Positions 28,456-36,967 of a stretch of 64,000 bases of DNA are shown in pieces. A program made the translations under genes and the position numbers. Within the stretch, counting starts at the first letter, position 1, and each line of letters begins with the position of its first letter. Origin of the DNA: Enterococcus sp. RIT-PI-f. GTDB taxonomy: Bacteria; Bacillota; Bacilli; Lactobacillales; Enterococcaceae. The notes below the pieces were generated by a model. The model did no database searches. It was not told the DNA's origin and worked only from the letters and a program-made list of their open reading frames with translations. The stretch lies in the NCBI RefSeq assembly GCF_001297065.1, contig NZ_LHOX01000022.1:1-64000 (forward strand), in the 5' to 3' direction.

Positions 28456-29487
28456 TTAAAGTCCAAATGAAAAAATATAGCCGATAACTACCGCTAATGG
28501 GCCTGTAATTAATTTACTAAAAAGAAATGCTGGTACACCAGCTTCAATTGTATCTGCATCTGCTTCCATAAGTGTTAAACCTACTGGAACAAAGTCTGCT
28601 CCGACTTGAGCATTTACAGCATATAACGCTGGAAGAGCATAACTTGGTGGAATAGATCCTTTTGCGATTTCGTTACCTACTAACACACTCATCACTTGCG
28701 CGAGAATTGCACCGGGAACAATTAAAGGCGACAGGAAAGGTATACTGCAAATTAATGCTAAAAGCAGTAAGCCCCATAAACTTCCTGCTAATGGCGTTAA
28801 AACATTGGCTATTAATTCAGCAAACCCAGTATAATTGATTATGCCAATTAGCAAAGATACAAACAGCATAAATGGAATAATGTTTTTCATTAAATTATCA
28901 ACAGTTTCTCTTGCTGCAGCATATATTACATTAATGGCATTTCCTACCCCAACACCAATTTTATTAACCGATTCCATTAAAGGGTTTTGCTTTTTCTTAC
29001 CTAAATCTGATTCCTGATACTTTTTTCTAGCCTCTTTTGTGATACTTTTTTTACCGATATTACCTTGTATGTTATTTTCTTTTAAATCTTGATTTTCATT
29101 AATTACAGTTCCATCCAAAATATTTTCAATGTTTTCAAGTTTAACACCAGAAACAAAAATATCTTCTTTAATAAATTGTGCTAAAGGTCCAGATGGTCCA
29201 CCTCTTTTAATATTAATAGTTGGGATACCTAATTTAGGATATGTTCCACAGCGAGCAACACCCGCGCAATCAATTACGACACAAAAAGCCAAAGAGGTAT
29301 CAATTGGATTTGAAAATTGATCAATTACCTTAGCGCCAGTCATTTCGCCGATTTTTTTAGCAACTGGATGAATTCCGCCAGTTGTCACACTTAAAACAAA
29401 CTCTTTTTCACCGTTTGGAGCAAGTATTAAAGGCCCACCCCATCCACCTTCACCATGAGATATTTTAACAGCATTAGTCATAATCAT
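28456..29487 (-). CDS. PTS glucitol/sorbitol-type EIIBC component
   Basis: The 343-residue protein matches SrlE. It begins with HGEGGWGGPL and has VIDCAGVARCGTYPKLGIPT, which holds the phosphorylated EIIB cysteine, then GPSGPLAQFIKEDIFVSGVK. A linker (about 125-170) leads to a membrane domain in the C-terminal half (about 185-343). With the separate EIIC gene it forms the transport channel. The substrate may be a polyol other than sorbitol. The ATG at 29487 or the one 6 bp later could be used; both follow AGGAGG. Confidence 0.92.
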   Translation of the reverse strand: MIMTNAVKISHGEGGWGGPLILAPNGEKEFVLSVTTGGIHPVAKKIGEMTGAKVIDQFSNPIDTSLAFCVVIDCAGVARCGTYPKLGIPTINIKRGGPSGPLAQFIKEDIFVSGVKLENIENILDGTVINENQDLKENNIQGNIGKKSITKEARKKYQESDLGKKKQNPLMESVNKIGVGVGNAINVIYAAARETVDNLMKNIIPFMLFVSLLIGIINYTGFAELIANVLTPLAGSLWGLLLLALICSIPFLSPLIVPGAILAQVMSVLVGNEIAKGSIPPSYALPALYAVNAQVGADFVPVGLTLMEADADTIEAGVPAFLFSKLITGPLAVVIGYIFSFGL

Positions 29488-29502
29488 ACTCCTCCTATTT
29501 AT

Positions 29503-30021
29503 CTATGCTTGTTGTCTTCTTTTAAAGAAAATTGTCAATTTCTCAGTTATAATACCTCTCATTAGCACTACAACAAAACCACTAAGTAAAAACCTGACTG
29601 CTAATTCGCTCTCATTTGCTACTTGAGCGAAACCGGCAGAGATCCCTAACCACACAAACAATTCCGAAGAGTTTGCATGAGGAAACAGCCCTGTGATTGG
29701 ATGTAACATGGAAACGGTGGCATCATAAAAACCGGGTTTATGATCTTCTTCTAAAAAAGCACCGACTGTATAACACATAGGATTAGCAAAAAAGAAACAA
29801 GAAAGAAACGGAAGAATTGTGTAACGCATAATAGTATACTTGGTAAGTTTTTTCATAAATCTCATAACACGTTGCTCACCTATAAATTGAATTAACGCAT
29901 TTATAGCTAAAATCATGACTGCAACTAAAGGTATTACTCCTGTAATAAAACTAACGAACTGATCTGCAGCTGCTTGAAACAGACCAGTAAAGTGTTCCGC
30001 AAACGAAGTTAAATAATTCAT
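29503..30021 (-). CDS. PTS glucitol/sorbitol-type EIIC component
   Basis: The 172-residue membrane protein corresponds to SrlA. It starts MNYLTSFAEHFTGLFQAAAD and includes the conserved SCFFFANPMCYTVG. The ATG at 30021, after AAAAGGAG, is preferred to an upstream start at 30114, which would add 31 hydrophilic residues lying in the operator region. It is the first gene of the leftward operon. Confidence 0.9.
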   Translation of the reverse strand: MNYLTSFAEHFTGLFQAAADQFVSFITGVIPLVAVMILAINALIQFIGEQRVMRFMKKLTKYTIMRYTILPFLSCFFFANPMCYTVGAFLEEDHKPGFYDATVSMLHPITGLFPHANSSELFVWLGISAGFAQVANESELAVRFLLSGFVVVLMRGIITEKLTIFFKRRQQA

Positions 30022-30097
30022 CTCTATTTTCTCCTTTTCGATTTGCATTTCATAAAACTTGAAAAACTTGTCGTGTACGTTTGTATATGTTAGTATA

Positions 30098-30154
30098 CGT
30101 CTATAGACGGCCATCTATGTGTACATCATAATCTATAACGCTTTCATTTGTCAA
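30098..30154 (-). promoter_or_regulatory. Promoter, cre-like site and palindromic operator of the glucitol-type operon
   Basis: TTGACA (30149-30154) and TATGAT (30125-30130) are 18 bp apart on the minus strand. TGAAAGCGTTATAG (30133-30146) in the spacer matches cre at 12 of 14 positions. Downstream, CGTCTATAGACG (30098-30109) is a perfect 12-bp palindrome and is flanked by repeated GTATA steps. It is a plausible operator for the adjacent GntR protein. Confidence 0.7.
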
Positions 30155-30329
30155 TACTTAGATAACCAGTATAATAATAAATGATTCATAAATTTTTTTA
30201 ATCGTTTTAAACTTCTTTCATCAATACTTCTTTATTCAAATTTTTTTAAGGTTCTCAGAGAATGAATAGCAACAAAATTATTGTTAACAAATGTCCCTAA
30301 TAACTATATAATAAAAGGAGAAATTACTG

Positions 30330-30686
30330 ATGAGTATCTTTTCAACTGAAGTATTAGAAATAGGCAATGAGGCTTTTGATATGCTTGAGGCAGGATTTTT
30401 TATCCTATTCGGGGAAAAAGTCCCTGCTGAATTAAAAGATTATTGTTATATTATAAAAATTAATGAGATTTTTGGAGAAATCAAACCCGGTCAAAAGATA
30501 ATATTAGGTGATCAACAAATCGGTATTAGTGCCGTAGGAGAAGAAGTAATGAGTAATTTGGAAAATTTAGGTCATGTAACTATCAAATTTGATGGATCAA
30601 AATCAGCTGAATTACCTGGAACAATATACGTAGAAAAAATTGAAAATTTCAATTTAGAAATTGGTGATACCATTCAAATAATCTAA
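30330..30686 (+). CDS. PTS glucitol/sorbitol-type EIIA component, apparently without the usual active-site histidine
   Basis: The 118-residue protein aligns along its length with SrlB, including the conserved GHVTIKFDG. In E. coli SrlB the phosphorylated histidine lies in EYCFIHCHGE; here the matching stretch is DYCYIIKINE, with Ile in that place. The only histidine left is in GHVT. It may be unable to carry phosphate, or may act as a regulator. It diverges from EIIC/EIIBC and is 20 bp ahead of the GntR gene. AAAAGGAG precedes the ATG. Confidence 0.85.
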   Translation: MSIFSTEVLEIGNEAFDMLEAGFFILFGEKVPAELKDYCYIIKINEIFGEIKPGQKIILGDQQIGISAVGEEVMSNLENLGHVTIKFDGSKSAELPGTIYVEKIENFNLEIGDTIQII

Positions 30687-30706
30687 ATTGCATAAAGGAG
30701 TATACA

Positions 30707-31447
30707 ATGTTAGAACGTGATTCATTAATACCATTATATGAACAGGTTGAAGCAATAATCAAAGAAAATATTTTAAAAGAAGTCTGGTCTAAAGGCTCCA
30801 AAATACCTACAGAACCCGAGTTAATGAAAGAACTTGGTGTTAGTCGAGGAACTTTGAAGAGAGCAATTTCAAGTTTGCAACAAAAAGGTTATCTAGTTCA
30901 AAAACAAGGATTGGGTACTTTTGTGCATACAGATATCGAAATTCCATTAGCTGAGGGACTTTATTCGTTTTCCGAATATTTTTATGCGAATAATATAGAC
31001 TTTGAAAATATTATCTTATTAGAGAAAATTCAGTATGCTGATGAGAATATAGCAAGCAAATTGGATATTTCTGTAGGAAGTGCTTATCTTTGTTTGCGCA
31101 GATTACGAAAAGTTGATGGGGAAGCAGTGATGCTTATAGAAAATAATATCAATATTGAAAATGCACCTCAGATCGAAAATGCTGATTTTACAAAAGAAAG
31201 TTTATTTTCTATAATTGAAAAGTATTCAAAGCAAACGGTAGTATCTAGCGAAACCAAATATGCTGCTGTAGCTGCCGATATGGAAATTTCTAACTACTTT
31301 AAGATTAAAGAAGGCGGTCCGATTTTATATCAGGAACAAGTTGTCCACTTGCATAGTAATAAAATTATTGAGTTTGCTAAAGTTTGGATAAAATCTAACC
31401 ACTTTTCTTTAGGTACTATCTTATATAGAAAACAAGGTAATGCCTAA
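30707..31447 (+). CDS. GntR-family (HutC/UTRA) transcriptional regulator
   Basis: The 246-residue protein has an N-terminal winged helix (about 5-75, with ELGVSRGTLKRAISSLQQKG and QGLGTFV) and a UTRA effector domain (about 90-240). Such regulators usually repress and respond to a phosphorylated sugar. It forms a two-gene unit with the EIIA gene and probably controls the divergent glucitol-type operon. AAAGGAG lies before the ATG. Confidence 0.88.
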   Translation: MLERDSLIPLYEQVEAIIKENILKEVWSKGSKIPTEPELMKELGVSRGTLKRAISSLQQKGYLVQKQGLGTFVHTDIEIPLAEGLYSFSEYFYANNIDFENIILLEKIQYADENIASKLDISVGSAYLCLRRLRKVDGEAVMLIENNINIENAPQIENADFTKESLFSIIEKYSKQTVVSSETKYAAVAADMEISNYFKIKEGGPILYQEQVVHLHSNKIIEFAKVWIKSNHFSLGTILYRKQGNA

Positions 31448-31673
31448 CACCTTCAAGCACGTTTATTAATTAACAAATTTTGAAAATACATTTCAAACAA
31501 AATTGACTAACCTGTTCGGTGTTAAATTGCGAAGTCATTTTTATTCAAAAATAATTTGCATTTAAAGTGATATTTATCTTGATTACTTCTACATTTATGA
31601 TTCCCTCTAATAAAAATGCGTTAGAATTAAATATAAATTAGAAATAAGATTTTTCAAAAATTCAATTAACACA

Positions 31674-31722
31674 ATTAACCCATTCGTTATGCATAAAGCA
31701 TTGCATATCGAATGGGTTAATT
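31674..31722. terminator. Hairpin between convergent gntR and namA
   Basis: ATTAACCCATTCG pairs with CGAATGGGTTAAT, with an inner ATGCAT/ATTGCAT arm. It lies directly after the namA stop in a 285-bp gap that otherwise holds only AT-rich sequence. The T tract is weak, so efficiency is uncertain. Confidence 0.6.
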
Positions 31723-31732
31723 AGTTATCTAG

Positions 31733-32767
31733 TTATTTCATCCCTCTTTGATACGATCCATTATATGCTGTAAATGTCGGATCATGTAAGTCAACAGCCG
31801 CTTGTGCCAACCAATTGACCTGGTTAAGCAGGCTTCTTCCTTGTAAGATCAAATCGGCTTCACCAGTTTGCAGGATATGCTCGCACAATGCTGGGTTATC
31901 TAATAAGCCAACAGCCGCTACTGGAATACTGACAGCTTGCTTCATTGCCGCAGCATAGGGTACTTGGTACCCATCATAAATCGGAATCGTCGGTTTCTTA
32001 TCCAATAATCCACCAGTAGAAACATCTAGGCAGTCGATCCCATCCGCTTCTAACCATTGGCCAATTTGCTGCCAATCAGCAATCGAGTTCTGGCGACCTT
32101 CGTCTTCAAAATCCGTTAAAGATAAACGCATCCACAGTGAGCCCTTGAATGAAGCACGTACGGCAACAACGATTTCTTTCACGAAACGATAGCGATTTTC
32201 CAGTGATCCACCATATTGATCTTTTCGTTGATTCACCAATGGCGAGAGAAATTGACTCAACAAATAACCATGTGCCCCATGCAGTTCAATCATATCGACT
32301 CCAGACGCAGCGGCTCTTTTGCAAGCAGCAACAAATGCCTCTTGCACATTGTTGATATCTGACAGTGTCATGTCATGCGGCATTGGATACGTATCGCTAA
32401 AGGCTAATGCAGAAGGAGCGAGAGGTGTGATCGCATCTGTGGCTTTACGCCCTGCATGACTGATCTGGATTCCTGCTTTACTGCCAAAACTTTGAATCAA
32501 CGCTATTAATTTGGTTAATTCATTTTGTTGCTGATCATTCCATAAACCTAAATCTTGATTGGTGATTCGTCCGTCCGGCGCAACAGCGGTTGCCTCAATC
32601 ACCACTAGACCAACTTTACTTAGTGCCCGTGCACCATAATGTACGAGGTGAAACGGTGTGATCACCCCATCTTCCTTCTTCACTTCGTACATACACATCG
32701 GCGACATCACCACGCGATTTGCTAAGGTTAATTTGGGGATCTCCACAGGGGATAATAATTTTGACAT
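31733..32767 (-). CDS. namA: Old Yellow Enzyme, NADPH dehydrogenase (NamA/YqjM-like)
   Basis: The 344-residue flavoprotein has the YqjM-type start (SPVEIPKLTLANRVVMSPMCMY with the FMN-tuning Cys). It also has QISHAGRK, HGAHGYLLSQFLSPLVNQR and GRSLLNQVNW for FMN binding. It reduces activated C=C bonds of enones or nitro compounds with NADPH. AAGGAG lies before the ATG. It stands alone between convergent and divergent genes. Its physiological role is unclear; stress or xenobiotic detoxification is usual for the family. Confidence 0.9.
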   Translation of the reverse strand: MSKLLSPVEIPKLTLANRVVMSPMCMYEVKKEDGVITPFHLVHYGARALSKVGLVVIEATAVAPDGRITNQDLGLWNDQQQNELTKLIALIQSFGSKAGIQISHAGRKATDAITPLAPSALAFSDTYPMPHDMTLSDINNVQEAFVAACKRAAASGVDMIELHGAHGYLLSQFLSPLVNQRKDQYGGSLENRYRFVKEIVVAVRASFKGSLWMRLSLTDFEDEGRQNSIADWQQIGQWLEADGIDCLDVSTGGLLDKKPTIPIYDGYQVPYAAAMKQAVSIPVAAVGLLDNPALCEHILQTGEADLILQGRSLLNQVNWLAQAAVDLHDPTFTAYNGSYQRGMK

Positions 32768-32959
32768 CTACTCACTCCTTGATTGACTTGAGATGTATGA
32801 AAAAACAGGAAAAAAAACAAGCATCTACACGCTTGCATCCAAATCTATTAGGTTCTCTTTCTATCTTTATTATACTATATTATACCATGAATAAATAGAC
32901 TGGTAATTTTACCGCATCCTCGTATAATAAACCATACCTCTACCAAAGGATGTGTCTGC

Positions 32960-35122
32960 ATGAATCAAATGATGGAAGAACAGCAACACTTGATATTCGT
33001 GTATCAAGAATTATTGGCCCAAAAAGAAGCACTGACACACTTGATTGCCACCCAAACCTCCGCGCAATTACAAGATCTGCGGCAAGTGGGTTCCGACATT
33101 CGCTTGAACTTCGATAGTATCACCGACAGCTTAGATACCTATGCGGCAATTGAAAGTAAAAATCGTGAAATTGATCAAATGAATTTATTGTTAGCATCGG
33201 CCCAAAACGAATTAGATAAAATCAAACGATTACTCAAACGGCCTTATTTCGGCAAACTGTCTTTGCGTTTTATTGAAGAAACAGAAGAAGACGCATTTTA
33301 CATTGGCGTCAACGGATTCACTGATGAAAAAAAAGAGAGCTTGATCTACGATTGGCGCTCCCCAATCGCTGCTGTTTTTTATGAGAATAATCAAGGACTG
33401 ACCGCTTATCAAGTCAATGGTGAAACTATAGCTGTTCACGTTGCACATCGACGACAATTTATGATCGAGGAGGATCATTTGGAAAAGATCATCGACACAT
33501 CGATCGGTCTTCAAGATGAATTCCTTTTGGCTGCGCTGGCATCAGTGAACACGCAAGAAATGAGCGCGATCACAGCCTCTATCCAAACAGAACAAAATGA
33601 AATCATTCGTGATACAAAACATCACAACATTCTTGTTCATGGTGTAGCTGGAAGCGGCAAAACATCAGTGGCCATGCAGCGGATTGCTTTTTTGCTTTAT
33701 CACTATCGACAACAACTGACATCGGATGACGTCATGATTTTGTCACCAAATACCGGTTTTACACAATATATTGCTCAAGTACTCCCTTCGTTAGGCGAGA
33801 AAAATCCTCGCACTTTGACATTGACGCAACTCATTGGCTCGTTGGCTGAGCCATTCAAATCGACCGAAGTACAAACTTTCTCAACCATGTTCGCAAAACC
33901 AACAAAAGAAAAGCAGATACTACGGCAAAGTCCTTTTGTTGCCTTTTTGAAGGAAATAGCCTCTGTCCCTGCAAAAAAGATAAGTCTTCCCTTTAAACCA
34001 ATTGATTATAAAGGAAAGGAAATCATTTCTATCGAAACCATGCAGACACTTTACAAGTCGACACCCGAAACTGCTACTATTCAAGAACGATTGCAAGGCG
34101 TCAAACAAAGATTACATGCGCAGTGGTACAGACGCTTAGAAAGTAATGCCAAAAACAGTACGATTCTTAGCCAAGTACTTTCCCTAACAGAAGTACAACA
34201 GCAACAAATGTTTGGCCATTTACTCCCAGATGAACAAACAAAAACCATTGAACAGGCTGCCCTTTCCTTGTTAAAAAGAAAATATGCATCCGTCACTTCC
34301 GCCATCGAAAAAATGAGCTGGGTCAATCAGCAAACCTTCACTGCTGATCTATTTCAACAGTTTAGCGGTGATTCTTTTTCCGGAAAGCCTAGCGAATCAG
34401 ACATTGATTACCAAGTACTCGATCTCATCATCCAACAGCTATTTATACAAAAAATGGATGTTTCTGATTTGACGTATTTGTTTATCGATGAAGCCCAAGA
34501 TTATACACCAGCTCAAATAGAATTGTTGCTGCTCCTATTTCCCAAAACCGCCTTTACGCTTATAGGAGATGAAAACCAGTCAATCTTTGAAACGACGATT
34601 TCATTTGAGGAAATAGAAGCGTTATTTAGCCAAGCTGATTCACCAATATTTCGGTACGATTTAACGAAGAGTTATCGGTCAAGTGGAACAATTACTGCTC
34701 GTTTTGCTGCATTGCAGGCAAAAAATAGCCAAAAATCAATAACGGCTATTCGGCCATGCGGTCAAGAGATCGTCTATATTGAACATATAGACGATGAACA
34801 ACTGCTATCTCATTTAGCAGAAAGTCCTTTTGATCTAACCGTCCTGACGAAAAGCCAAACTGAAGCAACACGTTTAGCTGCCGAGCTTTCAACTAGCGCC
34901 CTGCACCCTATCATCACGGTCTTACCTGTTCACTTAGCAAAGGGACTTGAATATCCGCATGTACTTTTATACAACGTGAACAATGCAAACTATCAGTCAG
35001 AATTAGATCAGCGTGTCCTTTATACAGCTATTTCTAGAGCCACTGAAACCTTGACCATCACATCCAAAGAGACTTTGAGTGATTTGGTCATGTTCGCAAA
35101 AAAAAACCTCAACGATCGTTGA
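32960..35122 (+). CDS. helD: HelD-like RNA-polymerase recycling ATPase (superfamily 1)
   Basis: The 720-residue protein has an N-terminal coiled coil (about 1-95), the segment IYDWRSPIAAVFYE, Walker A GVAGSGKTSVA (228-238), a Walker B LFIDEAQDYT and the late SF1 motif HLAKGLEYPHVLLYN. HelD proteins bind stalled RNA polymerase and pry it off DNA and RNA. Usual length is about 750-780, so this one is slightly short. Its stop codon lies inside the following terminator stem. Confidence 0.87.
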   Translation: MNQMMEEQQHLIFVYQELLAQKEALTHLIATQTSAQLQDLRQVGSDIRLNFDSITDSLDTYAAIESKNREIDQMNLLLASAQNELDKIKRLLKRPYFGKLSLRFIEETEEDAFYIGVNGFTDEKKESLIYDWRSPIAAVFYENNQGLTAYQVNGETIAVHVAHRRQFMIEEDHLEKIIDTSIGLQDEFLLAALASVNTQEMSAITASIQTEQNEIIRDTKHHNILVHGVAGSGKTSVAMQRIAFLLYHYRQQLTSDDVMILSPNTGFTQYIAQVLPSLGEKNPRTLTLTQLIGSLAEPFKSTEVQTFSTMFAKPTKEKQILRQSPFVAFLKEIASVPAKKISLPFKPIDYKGKEIISIETMQTLYKSTPETATIQERLQGVKQRLHAQWYRRLESNAKNSTILSQVLSLTEVQQQQMFGHLLPDEQTKTIEQAALSLLKRKYASVTSAIEKMSWVNQQTFTADLFQQFSGDSFSGKPSESDIDYQVLDLIIQQLFIQKMDVSDLTYLFIDEAQDYTPAQIELLLLLFPKTAFTLIGDENQSIFETTISFEEIEALFSQADSPIFRYDLTKSYRSSGTITARFAALQAKNSQKSITAIRPCGQEIVYIEHIDDEQLLSHLAESPFDLTVLTKSQTEATRLAAELSTSALHPIITVLPVHLAKGLEYPHVLLYNVNNANYQSELDQRVLYTAISRATETLTITSKETLSDLVMFAKKNLNDR

Positions 35123-35130
35123 GGTTTTTT
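35107..35130. terminator. Bidirectional terminator between helD and the CHAP protein gene
   Basis: CCTCAACGATCGTTGAGG is a perfect 18-bp palindrome with A and T runs on either side. The helD stop TGA is part of the stem. Confidence 0.85.
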
Positions 35131-35142
35131 AAATGATTTGTA

Positions 35143-36513
35143 TTAACGATGGATATACGTGTAACCTGATGCACTCATTGTTGCTGTATTCGGGCCGCCA
35201 GGAGAATCAAATCCCATACCGCCTTGAGAGATTGTGATCGTGTTGCTTGCAGCATCATAAGATTCTACATACGCCACGTGACCATAAGCACTGCTTGCAT
35301 TCCAAGTTCCACCTACTGATTGACCAGCTGCAAATACGACAACTGCGCCTGCTGCTGGTGTACCATTTACAGTATAACCTTCAGCTGCTGCAGATGCGCC
35401 CCATTGTGCGCCATTGCCCCAATAAGTACCTACCCAAGGTGCACGATTTTTCACATACCATGTACATTGGCCCCAGGCATACATGTTGCCTGAACTTGAG
35501 TGATCCGTACCGCCGCTTGATGAAGTATTGCCTGTTGAAGCAGAACTATCATCAGATGAGCCAGCAGAGCTGTTGCTTGAAGAACTGTTGTTTGAAGAAC
35601 TGCTGTTAGTTGAACTATTGCTCGATGAAGAGCTGCTATTTGACGTACTGCTTGAAGCACTTGATGTGCTGCTGCTTGCTGTTGAATTGCTTGTAGCCGT
35701 TTCAGTGACTGCTGACGCTGCCGCTTCATCTGCTGCTTGCGCTTGGGCTTCTTTCAAAGCTTGTGCTTGCGCTTCTTCTTCAGCTTTGGCTTTCGCTGCT
35801 GCTTCTTGTTGTTCTTTCAACACACGTGCTTTTTCAGCTTCTGCTTCTTCTTTTTTCTTCGTCAATGCATCTTTGTCTTTTTCAGCTGTCGCTTGTTCAG
35901 CAGCTAAATCAGCTTTCAATACATTTAAATCTGCTTGTTTCGCAGCAATCGCATTTTTTTGATCAGTCAGTTCTGCTTGGTTTGCAGCAACTTCTTGAAT
36001 TTTGCTTTCGTTTTCTTTGACTTTGTCTTCGACGTCTTGCTGGTCTTGTTTTTGTTGTTCTACAAGATCATTGTTTGCATTGACGATCGTCGTCATTGCT
36101 TGTACACGTCCGATGACGTCTGTTAACGAATCTGCTTCTAGTACAGCATCAATGAAGTTTGTGCTTTGTCCATTCACTTGCACGTCACGTGCTTGTTTTT
36201 GGATAGCTTCTTCACGTTTTGCGATGCGTAATTTAAGCGTCGCGATTTTGTCTTGCAACTTTTCTGCTTCATTCCCTAATTCAACTTGTTTGGCTTCTAA
36301 AGCAGTGACTTTAGCGCCCACAGTTTCAATTTCTGCTTCTAGAGAATCGATCTGTGATTGTGCGTCAGCTTGTTGACCTTTTAAAGAATCAATCTTTTGG
36401 TCTTGCTGTTCGATTTGATCATCAATGGTATCTGCTAATGCTAAGCTAGGTGCTGCAACGGCTGTAAGTGTCAATGAACACACCATCAATGCTGATAACA
36501 AACTTTTCTTCAC
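35143..36513 (-). CDS. Secreted peptidoglycan hydrolase with coiled coil and CHAP domain (PcsB/SagA-like)
   Basis: The 456-residue protein has a signal peptide (about 1-27, ending LALA), a long coiled coil rich in Gln, Glu, Ala and Lys (about 30-265) and a Ser/Thr/Asn linker (about 268-340). It ends in a CHAP domain with Cys350 and His412. In streptococcal PcsB such a protein works with FtsEX in cell separation; enterococcal SagA has the same N-terminal plan with an NlpC/P60 end. The start is GTG after GGAGG. It is probably highly expressed and cell-wall associated. Confidence 0.88.
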   Translation of the reverse strand: MKKSLLSALMVCSLTLTAVAAPSLALADTIDDQIEQQDQKIDSLKGQQADAQSQIDSLEAEIETVGAKVTALEAKQVELGNEAEKLQDKIATLKLRIAKREEAIQKQARDVQVNGQSTNFIDAVLEADSLTDVIGRVQAMTTIVNANNDLVEQQKQDQQDVEDKVKENESKIQEVAANQAELTDQKNAIAAKQADLNVLKADLAAEQATAEKDKDALTKKKEEAEAEKARVLKEQQEAAAKAKAEEEAQAQALKEAQAQAADEAAASAVTETATSNSTASSSTSSASSSTSNSSSSSSNSSTNSSSSNNSSSSNSSAGSSDDSSASTGNTSSSGGTDHSSSGNMYAWGQCTWYVKNRAPWVGTYWGNGAQWGASAAAEGYTVNGTPAAGAVVVFAAGQSVGGTWNASSAYGHVAYVESYDAASNTITISQGGMGFDSPGGPNTATMSASGYTYIHR

Positions 36514-36967
36514 TCGTTTTTCCTCCGACTGGCTCTTTGATTGACAGATATTCTGTCTTTATAAAAACTTAATCTTATCTAAGAAAGTTTAACATTCGTT
36601 TTTAACGACAAATGAATTCTACCATAAGCATATGACACACAGATAAAGGAAATGTTACAAAAACATTTCAATCCTATGTTTGTAAAATGCACACTAAAAA
36701 AAACAAATCATAAAAGCTGTTAAATCAATGTTTCAGTCTTAATAAGCCTTGTTTTCTATATTTTGCCCAAGAAAAAAATACTTGTCATTTTTTCGTTTTT
36801 TTATATTCAATAGAACACTTCAAACGCAATACCTACAATAGAAGTAATGAAAAAATGGCATTATTTTAATCGTTTGATTCTCTCAAGGATAAAGCAACAC
36901 ATAAACCTTTTAAGTGACATTTCAGTAATCAATTTCTATAATGAATAAAAAACAAAAGGAGCCTCAA
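36514..36967. other. Long divergent intergenic region, 454 bp
   Basis: This region separates the CHAP gene from the phosphoesterase and has no convincing frame. It is AT-rich. The left half should hold the CHAP promoter and a long leader, since the likely -10 elements lie more than 80 bp before the GTG. The right end holds a clear promoter, listed separately. Confidence 0.6.
36914..36942 (+). promoter_or_regulatory. Promoter of the phosphoesterase gene
   Basis: GTGACA (36914-36919) and TATAAT (36937-36942) are exactly 17 bp apart. The in-frame ATG at 36941 overlaps the -10, which argues against that start. Confidence 0.75.

Noticed and set aside
30284-30312. Promoter TTAACA-17-TATAAT for the EIIA gene
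   Set aside because: The match is good, but the start point would fall on the ribosome site at 30313-30320, leaving almost no leader; the real promoter may be further upstream.
35528-35962. Long plus-strand frame opposite the CHAP protein gene
   Set aside because: It is the antisense of the Ser/Asn linker and coiled coil; the Leu/Glu runs mirror low-complexity codons, and it has no ribosome site.
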